Assembly (NCBI GenBank): GCA_030220185.1
Contig: JASPKZ010010276.1
Coordinates: 346,501-410,500, forward strand
Length of the DNA: 64,000 bases
Source of the DNA: Diploptera punctata
Lineage: Eukaryota > Arthropoda > Insecta > Blattodea > Blaberidae
Direction of reading: 5' to 3'
The position numbers were made by a program, and so were the translations under genes. Positions 44,779-57,549 of the stretch are shown here, in pieces. Each line of letters starts with the position of its first letter. Positions within the stretch are counted from its first letter, which is position 1. A model generated the notes under the pieces. It saw nothing but the letters and a program-made list of their open reading frames with translations, was not told the DNA's origin and did not search any database.

Positions 44779-45739
44779 AACTGAGGAAATATTTTATTAT
44801 CAATATACATATGTTATTTCCAGTACACTCATTATATCCAGAAGCACTAATTGATAATTTTGCTACTTGATAATCCTCATTTGGCTTAACTGAGAAGGAC
44901 CGCTTCGTTATACTATGAGTGTCAGTAGTGCTTTGAAGTAGCCATCTTAAAGATCTTACTCCCAGAATTACATATCTATTATAATCTGATTGGTTCATGA
45001 ATTTGGCCATGAGTGTTATTGGCTAACTCATTTCCAGATTACGCAATCGTTCCAAACATTGGAGTCAGTTGCTGTTTTAAAATATATTTCAAATTTACAA
45101 CGGCTTCTAGATTATTCCAGAGTTAAATCACATGGACAACCATATCCTATTTTAAATTAGTTATGTTATAAAAATATGAATTCTATCTTTGTTCACGCTA
45201 ATACTATCTTAAATAACATGTATTGTGCTTAAAATAAATTATAAAATATTTATAATAAAATAATCCCTCCCTATTATTAGGGTATGAGTAAATATCCGCC
45301 TTTAATATTCAAAACAAAGTAAGTTTATTTTCATTATTGGATTCCTTTGATTTGAAAGATATGTGTAGATTTTAAGCAAAGAAATGAACATTTATTTCAG
45401 TCTGGCTATGAAATGTAATTTCTCCACGTAATTGAAAATCAGTCATGCATGATTACCTGTGTTTATATAAACGTAAATACACAAAGGAGCACTGCACTGT
45501 CTGCTAATATATCACTGCAACTATACCCGAGAGTAGCTCGGAGCTTTGCCTTATTTGAAGCATTGATTATATTTACATGCCAAATGTTACGAAATGCTTA
45601 ATGTAATATTATGGAATAAGAATACAAAATCTGGCTAAATAAGCCTATGAACAAAAAACCTTGAAATTTTGTCACAATTTCCGGTCAAAATTATTAGCAT
45701 TAAAATAATGTCATTTTGGGGGAATGAACATATAAAATA
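44779..45739. other. Stretch without recognised features
   Basis: AT-rich. An 85-aa open frame on the minus strand (44753-45010) overlaps the LINE-A tail and is unsupported. Confidence 0.4.
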
Positions 45740-46180
45740 AAAAAATCATAACAGACAACAAGCCTATGGAACAAGTAACAAATGTTAATTATTTGGTTTG
45801 TAATTTTACTATAAATACAAAAAACTGAAAGAGACATAAACATTAAACTGTATAAATTTCAAATGATATGCGAACTAAACATAAAACATTAAAGAGCAAA
45901 AGAAGGGATATTAGATCGAAGTTTTATAAACCATTGGCAGTTCCGGCATTACTTTATGGGAGCAAAACTTGGACAATGGCTTAAATTAACAAAGAAAAAT
46001 ACAAAGCGTAAAAATGAACTTCTTTAGAAGAACAAATGACTGCACAAGAGTGGATCAGATAAAGAATGAAAATATATTAATAAAGTTAAATATATATCCA
46101 TTGAATTAAAAATATATAGAGATAAATGGTGTAGACATGCAGAAAAATACAAAGCGTAGAAATGAACTTCAAGATTAATC
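45740..46180 (+). mobile_element. LINE-B-like remnant
   Basis: Degenerate frames: NYLVCNFTINTKN, RRDIRSKFYKPLAVPALLYG, SKTWT, then MNFFRRTNDCTRVDQIKNEN. The layout is that of the LINE-B C-terminus at 4700-5000 (SFKYLGCDV.., MAVPTILYG, RFLRQVKGCT). Many stops; an old copy. Confidence 0.6.
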
Positions 46181-47479
46181 ATTAATGTGCACAAGTCTAC
46201 ATTATTCGAATAGTGGCTCGAATCAACATACAGAAAGAAGAAAGGTATCATTTACTAACCGAACAAACGATGGGAATCGGTACAAAACGACACATTATAT
46301 GAAATGCCAAATTATTGCAAACACTGTTTTGTGATGATTAAAATTAAAATTCAGATGGACCAGAAGGAGTAGCCTAATATTGGAATTTTTTGCGAAAGGA
46401 AAATAGAATATTTTCCAAATGCAACAAGGAGGACAGAAACTAATGGTCTGGGCAGAATTTGGTTAACGGGGCCAAACAAATATAGCATAATTCCCTAAAA
46501 TAAATGCAAATAATTACCAACACTTACACATATGAAATGAATATCTTAAGAACTATTCAGGGGATAACATTATTTGATAAAATACACAACACAGAAATTA
46601 GGGACAAATGTCATATTCAAGACATAAAGTAGGATTTTAATATCATAATAAATATGGAAGTTAAAGTTAATAATTTTATACTTTAAAATTCTATTAATAT
46701 TTAAATATAACTTAAATAAAGAAAAACATCTAAATAATTCATTGTTGTTGATTGTTGAATATAAATGTCTCAGTAACAATTAAATAAATTGTATTACATA
46801 ACAGTCTTTCTAAATAATGCCATTAAAAATTGTTTTAAGTCATTGTTGTCAGAATTATAAAGCTTTGTGTTGTAACTGTAATAAGAACACCTGCTTTACA
46901 CCATATTTTTAAATGAAAGTAAACTAAACTCTGTTTGGATGTTAAAACAATTATTTTTTTGATTTAACAAATCAAATTTAAACATTGTATTTAATGGACT
47001 ATTACCCAATAGAATTTAAACCTAACATCATGTGATGTAATAATGTTCTTTAAAATTATAAAAGAATTACACTAGTCATTCTGCACACAACTTTCAACAA
47101 ACATAGAAGCAAGAAGAATTCTCCTGATAAAATGTGACATTTAATGCAAGAAGAATAGTTTATTCAAGAAAAGAAAATAAATTAATTTTAATTGATGGTG
47201 AAGAATAATACCACCTACATTTACTTAATCTGCTGGGAACTTTACAAAGTGAATAAATGTGAAATTATTTCTACAAGAAACATTTTTTTATGATTGTGAA
47301 GTGTTTTCCTATCCAGTGTACCAACTTCCGTCCCTAAGAATAGAATCCAGCTCTACCGAAAATTAAACCCAACCTGAACCAGTAATTCTTTTTGGGACAC
47401 CAATCCTTCAAAATGTTACTACAACATCGGGCATGAAGAGAATTACCTCTTCAAAACGTCATCACAACGTGGGAAAAGA
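46181..47479. other. Stretch without recognised features
   Basis: About 1.3 kb, AT-rich. Nothing recognised. Confidence 0.4.
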
Positions 47480-47760
47480 ATTACTTCTTCAGACATAACC
47501 AAATTTATTATAGATAGACGAAAATTTTGGAAGGGTCATATAGAAAGAATGGAAGACAACCGACTTGGAAAAAGAGCTAAAGAAGGTAGACCAATGGACG
47601 GGAGAAAAACAAGAGGAAGACCAGTCAAGAGATGCATAGACAGTGAATGCACATCCAATTCGTCTTCCTCCGAGGATTGATTTTGGAAATAAACAGGATG
47701 AAAATCCTATAAATTATGTTTATGAAGAAGAAGAAGAGAAGAAGAAGATTTGCTAGATGT
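47480..47760 (+). mobile_element. LINE-F 3' end, copy 1, with (GAA)n tail
   Basis: The frame GRKFWKGHIERMEDNRLGK equivalents, then GRPMDGRKTRGRPVKRCIDS, corresponds to a LINE C-terminus ('GHIERM..R..K....GRKxRGRPxKRW'). The 3' UTR gtcttcctccgaggattgat is shared with 60440-60640. Tail (GAA)n at 47727-47748. Confidence 0.7.
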
Positions 47761-48180
47761 ATCTTTTACATTTCTGGGAAGTAATTGGAGGTGCACTTTG
47801 GATCTTTCATTAAGACAATTATTTTATTCATGTTGAAAACTCGATATCAAATAACTTTTTAGAAATAGGGTACATGGATTGGAATTTCCTACAAAGTATT
47901 TGGATCTAAAATATATATGGAGAACCTATGGGGATTTGGGATTTTTTGTTGCACTATGTATCCCAATTTCAGTGAGCGGCATATAGCAATCACCACTCTA
48001 TTGGAAAATACGGAGCTGTCCATACATTCACTGACTATTAGTGAGTGGTGTATCATTTTTTAAAACAACTGTTATGCATAAAATATTGTTTGAAAGATAA
48101 TCCATTCTTTCTACTAACGTAAGCACAGTTTTTTGCTTGTATATATCAGCGCGTGTAAGAATTCTGTTTAGTGTATTTAT

Positions 48181-49210
48181 GTGGTATAGGACTAGAGAGA
48201 AGGAATTAATAAAGTTCTTTAAAGAACTCCCTTGCTTTTGTTGTTATGGTGAGAGTTTAATGAATTTATTTAACGTCGCTTATAATCCAAATCTAAGGTT
48301 ATTTATAGACGCGCCAAAACGTATCCTCAACGGTGTACTTTTACATAATATAAATTTATTTTTCTCGGCACCTATAGCACATTCAGTGCATATCAAGGAG
48401 GCAAATAAAAATCTCAAAGCTCTGCTGTAATACGTGACATATGGAAAACATTCTTGCATAATTTATTGGGATTTAAAAGTAGTTTGTATGTTACTTAACG
48501 AACAATCAGGCTGCGCAAAATGCCGAGTTCCATTCATGAATGTAACAAGTAGTGAAAGGTAACAGAGTGCCCTCCCAAAAAGAACTTCAATCCGGTCCAC
48601 AGAACGTTACAAATATACTATTTGTTCAACCAAGGAAGGTACTATCACCTCCTTTGCACATCAAGCTCGGAATTATTGAACAGTTTATTATGTCCACCCA
48701 AATGATAGTGACTGCTTTCAGTACTTTGCAAAGAAATTTTCGAGAGTATCTTATGAGAAAACTTAACGAAGAAATATTTGTGGGGCCGTAGATCAGGCAT
48801 TTAATAAAAAACAATTTGTTTGGAAATACAATAAATTCAGTGAAGAAAACGATTGGTTTTCGTTTAAAGAAGTTGTGACCAAATGTTTGGGTAATAACAA
48901 ACATCCAATATACAAAACCATAGTTAAAATAATGTTGCAGAGTTTCATGAAATTAGGATATTACATGAGTGTGAAGCTTGATTTCTTATATTCACAAATG
49001 TGCTGATATTTTCCCTCCGAAACTCGGCTATGTGAATGAAGAACAAGAACGTTTCCACCAAGATATCAAATAGGTCTACATGGAAAATATATACCAGGTA
49101 AGGTGTAATGCAACAACGAAGGCAGAAACGACATTGGTGTAGGGAAACAATCGAGGAAAAAAGAATTCTATGAAACCGGTGAAGAAGAGGAATTATATTG
49201 ACATATTTTT
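48181..49210 (+). pseudogene. Decayed member of a repetitive insect ORF family of unknown function
   Basis: Two open stretches (48137-48430 and 48552-48791) and further broken frames line up with an ORF family that I recall as multicopy in insect genomes and annotated only as uncharacterized. Readable parts are TREKELIKFFKELPCFCC, NPNLRLFIDAPKRILNGVLL, SAPIAHSVHIKEANKNLK, PRKVLSPPLHIKLGIIEQFI and RNFREYLMRKLNEEIFVGP, then pieces of a HFP-type C-terminal block near 49000. No catalytic motif is identified. Several stops and frameshifts; a pseudogene, perhaps carried by a transposon whose ends I could not see. Confidence 0.5.
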
Positions 49211-49477
49211 AAGTGAATATATACCATTGTCTACTCCAATGCAGTGCGTTGTAATTTTAAACATGGTTACAAAACACACAATCTTTAAATCGAACTAACA
49301 AAATATTATGACAATATAAACAACGCGACCTTTGTTAAAAACAGTTCTGAAGTGATTTGAATGAAAAACCTTACGTGATACAGAAAAACTAAAATCAGAT
49401 TTGAAATCAGCATGAACAATAATTTTAAGACCATCTTACATTTGAAAAACATTGTTTGCAAAAGTTTTAAAATGTTG

Positions 49478-49478
49478 C

Positions 49479-49523
<45 letters not shown>

Positions 49524-49541
49524 TAATAATAATAATAATAA
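49478..49541. repeat. (AAT)n microsatellite
   Basis: About 20 AAT units with one TAATAT interruption at 49520. It produces poly-Asn/poly-Ile open frames. Confidence 0.95.
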
Positions 49542-50422
49542 TATTTCATTTAATCCGCATGAAATATAAATTTTATATCAGAATACTATATTTGCTTTAA
49601 ATGAAATAACAATCCGCTTAATGGGATTATGGTATTCATCAGCTTATATAAATGCGCTTCATGCTGTTGCATTTATTTTGCTTCCAACTGTTGTGGTTAG
49701 ATGAGAGGAGTAATTAATCTTAAAAAAACAATGGAGGTTGAAAATAGTTCTCTATCATAACGACGAACGAAAATTCGCTGCTGAATTAATCCGAATTATA
49801 TTTGTGTTATTTTCTCATTAACAATCCAACAAATGCAAAACCAAACTTGGTCATGGGTATGAAAATAAACTACAGAACATAAAAAACACTTTATTTCATA
49901 TTTAAAATTATAGTAGTTATATCTCGTTAAACATAGATTTAGGTTTTGCTGAACGCAAACTTGTAATGATTAACTGGTTAAATCCCGTATGATAGCTACA
50001 AAGTTATTAGCTGAAAAGGAGCGATATCTGTTTCCGGTTACGCCACATTTGAGACGTTGCGCCATCGTCGCATAGTAGCAGTAATAGTAGTAATTGCGAT
50101 ATCCTTTTTTAATAAATGGACACCGTAATTGTTTGCTAATTTTAATGTTTCCGGAAATAAGTCAGCTTAAAAACAATAGTTAAACAGTGATTCAATTGTG
50201 AAATATGGCATTTAATAAATTAACCGTAAGATATTATTATTCCTCATTTTTCTAATTTGTGAAGCCTACTTTTTAATGTTAAATTCATTGCTGAATGCTG
50301 ACTTTCATGAAAATAATTAGAGGAAACGCTGAACATAATTTAGAAAATTGCCTAAAAAACATACAGCATCATGGTCAATACGTATATCATTGTCACGGAT
50401 TTGTAAATTAGAATTCACATAA
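49542..50422. other. Stretch without recognised features
   Basis: AT-rich. Nothing recognised. Confidence 0.4.
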
Positions 50423-51276
50423 TCTAATATTTAAAAATTAATTGTTTGTTTGTTTGTACTTTATGCGCGGCCATACCGTTGATCCGATCGGATGGGGATT
50501 TTTCAAAATGTTCAGGAGATTCCCGGGATGAACATAGGCTATACGAAAGTTGAGAAACTCAACTCCTACATCCTTAAAATCGCCCTTTGTAGTGAAAAAT
50601 GTGAAAAAGTCCCTTTTTTACCCTTAAATGGCTTACACTGCTTAAACCATAACAAATACACAACATTATTGTCCACAGAATTGAATATCTAAAAAAAAAC
50701 TATAAAAAAGTCCGCGACAGTATATGTTTATATTTTACAGATAACACACAATAGCCATTTTTTTCTTTCATTGATGTCAAGGAGATGGGGGTAAATAGAT
50801 TCCCGGGCTGCCATACCATTCATCCGATTGTCATCGGGTTTTTTGCAAAATGTTCAGGATTTTCCCGGGAAGATTATAGGTTATAATAGAGTTTTAATGC
50901 TCAAGCCCTTCATCCTGAAAAATCACGTTCTGTAGTGAAAAAACGTAAAAAAATGTCGCGTTTGTAGGCTTAAATATCTTACGCTGCCTAAACCATAACA
51001 AACGCACAATATTATTGTCCACAGAATTAAATATCTCAAAACACTCTACAGAAATATCTGCGACAGCATATGTTTATATTTCAAGGATAACTCACAAAAA
51101 CCAATTTTGATGCCAAAAAAGATCGGGATAAGTAGATTCTCGGGCAAACATAGCAGCTCACGGCGGGTATTCTTTTATGGATAACTCAAAATAACGAATT
51201 TCGTCTTTCAGCTCATTTATGTCAAGTACACCGGGTTGCGTAGATTCCCGGGCAACCCCGGGTAATCAGCACGGGG
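50423..51276 (+). mobile_element. Helitron, 5' part with internal duplication
   Basis: Begins A|TCTAATATTTAAAAATT, like the complete Helitron at 30550. The internal block gccatac..ttgatccgat .. attcccgggatga .. ccataacaaatacaca is present twice (about 50470-50795 and 50810-51060). The 3' end is lost where a SINE-C adjoins at 51277. Confidence 0.82.
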
Positions 51277-51560
51277 TTTAGGCGCTCTCCCCCTACAGGG
51301 AAGAATTTGAATTATACTAAATTGAGTTACACTTGTTTTCGTATATATGTAGTTTTGAGTGGCCCGTAGTCAGCGTTCCGCCCCATACTGACATCTAGGA
51401 AACCAACGTAGTACCAGGACGGGATAATTCGGTAAATTTTACTTAGAGGCCTTTCATTCAGGCTTAAGGATTTTTTATGAACCTGAAAATCTTCAGACTA
51501 GGGACCCACGGCATAACGTCCCTCCCGGAGGACTTGCTCCTTTGATTTTTCCATCTTAAA
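51277..51560 (-). mobile_element. SINE-C, headless copy
   Basis: Minus orientation. From tttaggcgctctccccctac to cctcccggaggacttgctcc and gatttttccatcttaaaaa. It lacks the tRNA-like head that should follow on the right. Confidence 0.8.
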
Positions 51561-51829
51561 AAGAAAATACAGATTTTTTAATAATTACTATCAATGTAGA
51601 TGTTAAATTAATTTTCTAAGAATTCCTAAGTAATCATTATCGTTCAGAATATTGAATTTAACACTAGTGGAAGATAATCTGTTTACACGCTAAATTGTAG
51701 TAAGCAGAATTTCACATGAATAAATTTAAAATCTAATTAATTAGTATCAACATTTAATCAATAGGCTAGCAACTATATATTGATTTCAAAAAGACATACA
51801 TTCAATTAAGAGGGAGAGGTTACAATTAG

Positions 51830-52147
51830 GAGCTGACAAGAAGACGAGCGGCGCATGAATAGAGAGAGAGGCTGTTATTGCTGTGAATCCCCGGTGCACT
51901 GTTATACTCAATTAACTGTATGAATCATTCACAAACCTTGTGCTCGTTTCTTGCAGAGCCGTATTATGAATCCATGTGTTGCGGTTGCTAATATTGTTTC
52001 ATTTTCATTACAGTATTTTATTCGTCTAGAAACACGACTATTTTTATCAATACACTTAGTATTACGTTTGCATGCGATAGAAATGTTATGTAATATTACG
52101 TCACGTATTCCTTATGTTCGCTATCTCATCAGCTCTTTGCTGCATTT
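51830..52147. mobile_element. Unidentified ~320-bp insert in LINE-A
   Basis: Defined by subtraction: LINE-A coding sequence is continuous across it in the copy at 11800. It starts attaggagctgacaagaaga and ends near tgcatttagtag. No tRNA-like box, tail or inverted terminus seen. Confidence 0.55.
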
Positions 52148-52370
52148 AGTAGTCTATCCTACTGGAGTTCGAAATTCCTGGAAAGTTAGACTTATTCGAA
52201 TGTGTCTAAATTGCGCAAAGATCAGGGTGGGTGTACACCTACAGTCTTTTGAAATTCACAATGGGAATCAAGGATATTGTACTAACTCCTCAACTATTCA
52301 ATTTTGTATTAGAGCATGCTGTCAAATTTTTGGAGAATGAAGAAGGCCTTCAATTCAATGGTATTAATAA

Positions 52371-52558
52371 CTTGCGCTGGTTCGGGTCTCCATGCGGGAG
52401 GGAATTTTCTCATGGAATTTCGGCCAGTGAGGCATTTGGATAGTTACAATAAGAAGCGCGACAGGATGGAAGGCCCATGGCCTATCAGCCTACTGCTGAC
52501 CTCGCATCTAAATGTGTTAATAACAGAGGTATTTCATCATCGAGACAGTGTAGGGGTT
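52371..52558 (+). mobile_element. SINE-D fragment inserted in LINE-A
   Basis: Begins at the B box (cttgcgctggttcgggtctcc), then tcatggaatttcggccagtg and aagaagcgcgacagga. Internal parts are deleted and reordered relative to 38132-38468. Confidence 0.75.
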
Positions 52559-53363
52559 ACTAATACTAATGGTCAACATGCACACTATATTGAGTAATAT
52601 TAAGCAATTGAGGTTGGAAGTAAACATCAGTAAAATTAAATAATGTATGGTCACACATAGAAAAGCATTACATAATGGAAATGGCAGTTAATGACAAATG
52701 ACAGAAATTTTTAAGAAGTGGCTAAATTCAAATACCTCGGAACAACAATTACAAACAAAAATGAGGTGCACAAATACATTAAACATACGCTCAATTCTGG
52801 AAATGCATGCTGTTATCCATTAAAGGGACGTTTGTCGTCCCAACTTCTCTAAAAAAATATTAAACTGAAAATATATAAAAATGTTACTCTATCAGTTATA
52901 TTGTATGGACGCGAAATATAGACTCTGACTTTAAGAGAGGAGAAAATATTAGAAATATTTGAAAATAAAGTTCTTAGGGACATTTTGAACCAATGAGAGA
53001 TGAACCGACAGGCGAATGGAGAATATTACTTAACAGTGAGCTACGTGAGGTTTATGGGAAACCACACGTAATAATAACAGTTAAGTCTCGTAGTCGGCGA
53101 TGTGGCACGAATGAGGAACGAAAGATGGACATGGAAACTCCTTGTAGAAAAATCAGAGGGAAAGCACCTAGTAGGTAGGCCAAGAATGAAATTGGGGAAA
53201 TAATATTAACAATAATTTAAGGGAAGTAAATTAAACAGTGGATGACTGGAAAATATTAAATCGGGATAGGAGTGTAAGGAGAACTTTCGTTCGCGCGGCT
53301 ATGAACCCATGACTTCGAAAATACTTGTGAATTAGAGTTATCGACATTTAACACATTATTAAT

Positions 53364-54084
53364 GACTATTTAACTCATGCCCCAAATGGGAGTCAATGAC
53401 CAATAACGTTCCAATGATCTGGATTTTCAACCATTCATAGTCGTGTTTCGCCTAAAATTTGCCAACTAAAGTTTATCACAATAAAGAAAGCACCTCCTTT
53501 TTTAACATTCTCAATAGGCCATAGCATTATTTTGCAGTGACTGACCCTCCAAGAAATACGGCTACCAGATTGTATACATAGTGCATGAATGCCAGCAGAA
53601 AGCGCATGCGATAGATAATATAAAAACATTTGTAACAATTGATATACCACAAACAAAACACTGTTTGCACTTTCTTAAACGAATTATTTTCCAGGAAATT
53701 GCGTTGCAGAAAAATATAATTGACATATTTACATCATAGGACATCAAATTAATTAATACCTATAACGTTGGTTATAAATTTCTCCACTAGGGTGCATTCT
53801 TACAATATTGCGATCCTTTGGCAATAAATAATATTATGATCTGGTTGCAGTGATGAAAAAAGGAAGGAAATGAAGGGTACCAATCGTTTCTCACTTGTTT
53901 TCAAACATCGCCGTTTACATTAAATATATATATATATATATATATATTATAATAACTATAGTTAAATAACGATCTGTGAGTAAACAGCTTAATTTTATTC
54001 ATTAAATATTCCTTACAAATGTCACTCTTGATTTCCAAATTCTCTAGATAAATTGGAAATCACTTGTGGCATTACTTATGATAA
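53364..54084 (+). mobile_element. R650 element, copy 7
   Basis: Starts gactatttaactcatgcccc and ends ggcattacttatgataa. It shares the extra segment (gtgcatgaatg ... cactgtttgcac) with copy 2. A (TA)n expansion lies at 53926-53948. Confidence 0.88.
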
Positions 54085-54774
54085 TTTCTAGAATGCTTAT
54101 AAATTTTTCTCAGTCGCTATTCATGTGAATCTGCCACTTACTGTATAGAACCTGCTAGCCAATGACAGAACAATCCATTATGTTTTTTTTTCGGAAACAT
54201 CTTTTGCTGTGAATCAGTAGACTGAGTATATGCATTTTTGTTTGCATGCATACAGTACATCTTGTATAAATTCAATTGATATTAAATGTAATAATTTGTG
54301 AATTTTAATTAACGGTGAAATGGAACATGGTAATGAAATTGTAGCCATGCATTTTCTTTGATACTAATTTCATTCAGTGTGCAATTACTGTAACTAGATC
54401 AGATCTCATCAAGAATAATAAAGTCATTAAAATAGAATGTTGTTTTTACATTCAATCATTTTTCGTTGTATAAAATAACATTACACGTAACCTGTTATAC
54501 AGAATGTTCTGGAAAATTATTCGAATGTTTATAGAAAAGGTAGTAATCGACAAAAAAATCTACTATCATGGCTTCTATAATCTGACTTATGGTCTCATTT
54601 TGCAATAGCAGTTTATCTACTACTTCGAGCTCTTTAACAAGAAACAAACGAAGGAACTTTGTACATAGTCATTTGTTATTGAGTCGGGGTTGGACATTAT
54701 TGGAAATATTTATGAAACATATGTTGATTTATGCATCTGAAATGAGAAGATGTCAGCAAAAATTTACAATGGAA

Positions 54775-56172
54775 CTGTCAACCATTGCATACCGAAATAT
54801 CTTGAAATTTCTCCCAGAGAAGTTTTTTGATATACCAAGGCCGTGTCCAAAAAGTCATCTCCCGCTTTAAAGTTCAAGATAGAGAAATCGATGCCACAAT
54901 CAGGCAATGGCAGCACCCTGTACGGAGCAGATGTACACCCTTAGTCAAAAAAAAAGTCATCTCTTGAACGCACATTTCTTCTAAGACCTACTCGGCACAG
55001 CGCTGAGTTCGAACTAGAAAACTAGTCATAATTGTGCAGTCCCTGAGCTACTGTGTTATGTGGCATGAACTGAAGACACTCCTACGTGTCCTGTTAGGTC
55101 AGCAGTAAAGCGTACAGTCACTGTTTCTGTTAATGAAGGTCGCAGGTTCGCGTCTTCAATGATGCAGTTATTTTTATTTCCTCGTGATATTTGTATTAAA
55201 ATGTTTTCGAATTAAATACATTTTATTTTGACATTTAAATTAAATAAATGCAATTATTTTTACCACATTCAGGGTTTGTTCTAGGTAATTTCAAGTATTG
55301 CATTCAATAGACTGTGATGCGCAGACGTCTGCGCAAAAGCAACAACCTCTAACAAGTTTGTTTATAATGAATCATTTTGAGTTTTACCATGGCTCAGCGC
55401 ACACACAAGGGCATAGACACAAGGCAATCTCAGTGCCCCGCAGATTAAGGGCGGTAATAGATGCTGAGGGTTCATATACCCGATATTGATTTTGTTTTTG
55501 TTAAAGTTTTCATTTTAGAAGATATTATTTTCTTTCCTCATTTATTTATTAGAAGAAGGTTCTAATTTATGTTTTTGTGTGCGTATTAAAGCCATAAAAC
55601 TCAAATATAAAGTTAAATATGAAACTATATTACAGGCGAAATGCTATTCTAACATTCAGTTTAAAAAATGTAGAACGGGGAATCGAACCCGTGAGGTTAC
55701 GAACGCAGATGATGTCTGTTAAACCTCTCGACCATCGAAACAATCTCTCTCTTTCATGTCGCTTGAATGTGCACTGCGTTAACTAGCAAACAACCCAGTA
55801 CAATTACTGAAAACGTGTTGATGTGATTACGGCTTCTGCGAGCGCTAACGAAGTTCCCCGATCGATTGATAGAATCTGCGGATGACTCATTTTGTTTTTA
55901 TTTTGTGTAAGGCTGTACATCACTTTATGAGTTAAGCATAGAATGATGTTAGTGGGACGCGGCTCAAACGGCGCGGGTAGTCAGGGTTTTCCAGAGTCTG
56001 CCAATACATAGGTTGCATTATTTCCCTTTAATTTAAAAGGGAAATTTGACCTTGATTTTAGTGTCAACAATTTAAAGGGCTGATAAGTTTTTTGGACAAG
56101 GCCATTGTACATCACAAAACTTTTCTGGAAGAAATTTCTAGGTAGGTTTCGACGTGCGATGGTTGACATTTC
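54775..56172. repeat. Possible element bounded by ~95-bp inverted repeats
   Basis: 54775-54870 (ctgtcaaccattgcatacc ... aggccgtgtccaaaaagtcat) is roughly 70-75% complementary to 56080-56172 (ttggacaaggccattgtac ... gatggttgacatttc). Between them are two tRNA-like boxes, at about 55140 (aggtcgcaggttcgcgtc) and 55680-55745 (minus; gggttcgattcccc and tggtcgagaggttta). No transposase was found. The boundaries and unity are tentative. Confidence 0.45.
55673..55750 (-). mobile_element. tRNA-like sequence, minus strand
   Basis: ttcgatggtcgagaggttta (A-box region) and acgggttcgattccccgttct (T arm with B box) are spaced as in a tRNA. The acceptor ends do not pair convincingly, so I treat it as a SINE head or tRNA pseudogene. 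Confidence 0.5.
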
Positions 56173-56400
56173 CCTTATTAGTATTGAGGTATGGGATTAT
56201 TGAAAGGTCCGTATGTTCTACTTACAGATGCCTAAAAATATTCGCTTCTTGTGAGTTAATTATGTCTTGCTGGAGAATATATCATTGCACATAACGTAGT
56301 AGTAAGTGTGTGCATGCATGAAGGAGTACCGTCCCATTTTCATCTTATGAATAGGCTTTCAACAACGATGGATTGGTCGGCAAGACCATTACCTTGGCCC

Positions 56401-56401
56401 G

Positions 56402-56442
<41 letters not shown>

Positions 56443-56477
56443 GTTTCCTCTCTCTCTCTATCTATCTCTTCTCTTCT
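56401..56477. repeat. (CT)n microsatellite
   Basis: Interrupted CT runs, about 75 bp, then CTAT/CTTCT variants. Confidence 0.95.
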
Positions 56478-57228
56478 CCTGATCATTAACCCAATAGATT
56501 TTTAGTTTCGGGACATAAACGTCATAATATCTGCAGTTCCTATGAAATATATGCATGCACTAAGAGAACACATCAACAATGCCCATCACGCAATTTCGCA
56601 AGAGTCAGATATCTTTTAAAGAATGCGCGATTCCGTCAGACGTGGTGGAAAGTTACATTGCACTGAATGATGATCATAACTCATAACGAACATTTTGTGA
56701 AGAGTAGAACGAATACTATTGATAGTTAATATACTCGAACCACCAATCTGTGTCCCTATAGCGCTGACACCGTTCTTAGAAAAATACACGTCTATACTCA
56801 GACTCTTTCGCCGCACTCTCCTCCCACTATGTCAAACTGCAGCCAACGTTAACTTATCGAGTAGGGATGTTGCCAAACTTCCCCCAGTGTCATAGCACTT
56901 GAACATTGAATAATGTAAGGTTGGAGTTGAGTTGACAACACTGCAGTGCAAGTGCAAGAGAGATAGAAAAGAGAGAGAGAGATATTAATACAGGGAGGGA
57001 AATGGTTTGCTGAGATAGAAAAGGAAGTAGGCTTTAGTTCGCATATCTAATGGGGGCACAGATCCGTTGAACAGACAATACTATGGTAAACGATAGAGTT
57101 TAATCCCGAACTTATTGTCGTAAGTAGATTGTGGAGTCCTCTTCACGCCGTTTTGGCGTAAATAATCAACTCAGATGATTATGTGTTACTTCACAATAAT
57201 CTTATTTATTTCTTCAAACTATCGGTAA
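56478..57228. other. Non-coding stretch
   Basis: No gene. A (GA)n-rich patch lies near 56960-56985. Confidence 0.4.
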
Positions 57229-57549
57229 CACCGCTGTGGTGTCGAGGTAGCGTGCTGCCTTGTCACGCAGCGGGCCTGGGTTCTATCCCCGATCGGGGCA
57301 GTTTTTCTGTGTGAGGTTTTATAGGGGGTTTTTCCTCACCTGTAAGACAAATGTCAGGAAAACGTTAAGGCCCAAACGGTCCCCAAAATCATATGGCCAT
57401 CATCATCATTATCATCATCCTTCACCGGTGTGGAAAGCAACGGGAAGCTACCACACCTACAATTCCCTAGTAAAGCTGCAAGCATAGCATGAAAATGCTA
57501 TGATTGCAGTGAAAGACCTTGCCCTCGGGCAGAATTACTATGGATGGAT
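57229..57549 (+). mobile_element. SINE-B, full-length plus copy
   Basis: Head caccgctgtggtgtcgaggtagcgtgc and B box gggttctatccccgat, middle ctcacctgtaagacaaatgtcagg and ggtccccaaaatcatatggc, a (CAT)n tract, then ggtgtggaaagcaacgggaag and the 3' end attactatggatggat. Confidence 0.9.

Larger units (their letters stand above)
51778..53340 (+). mobile_element. LINE-A, long copy in three pieces
   Basis: Piece 1 (about 51768-51829) encodes LYIDFKKTYIQL. An unrelated ~320-bp insert follows (51830-52147). Piece 2 (52148-52370) has the degenerate GLKQGDxLSxLLFNF region (TPQLFNFVLEHAVKFLENEE, FNGIN). A SINE-D fragment follows (52371-52558). Piece 3 (52559-53340) has NKNEVHKYIKHTLNSGNACC, LYGREI, RDEPTGEWRILLNSELREVY and a 3' end near 53335. 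The catalytic ADD box is lost at the SINE junction. A pseudocopy; the 129- and 93-codon open frames here are chimeric. Confidence 0.82.

Noticed and set aside
51951..52340. 129-aa open frame as a gene
   Set aside because: It runs across the junction between an unidentified insert and out-of-frame LINE-A sequence.
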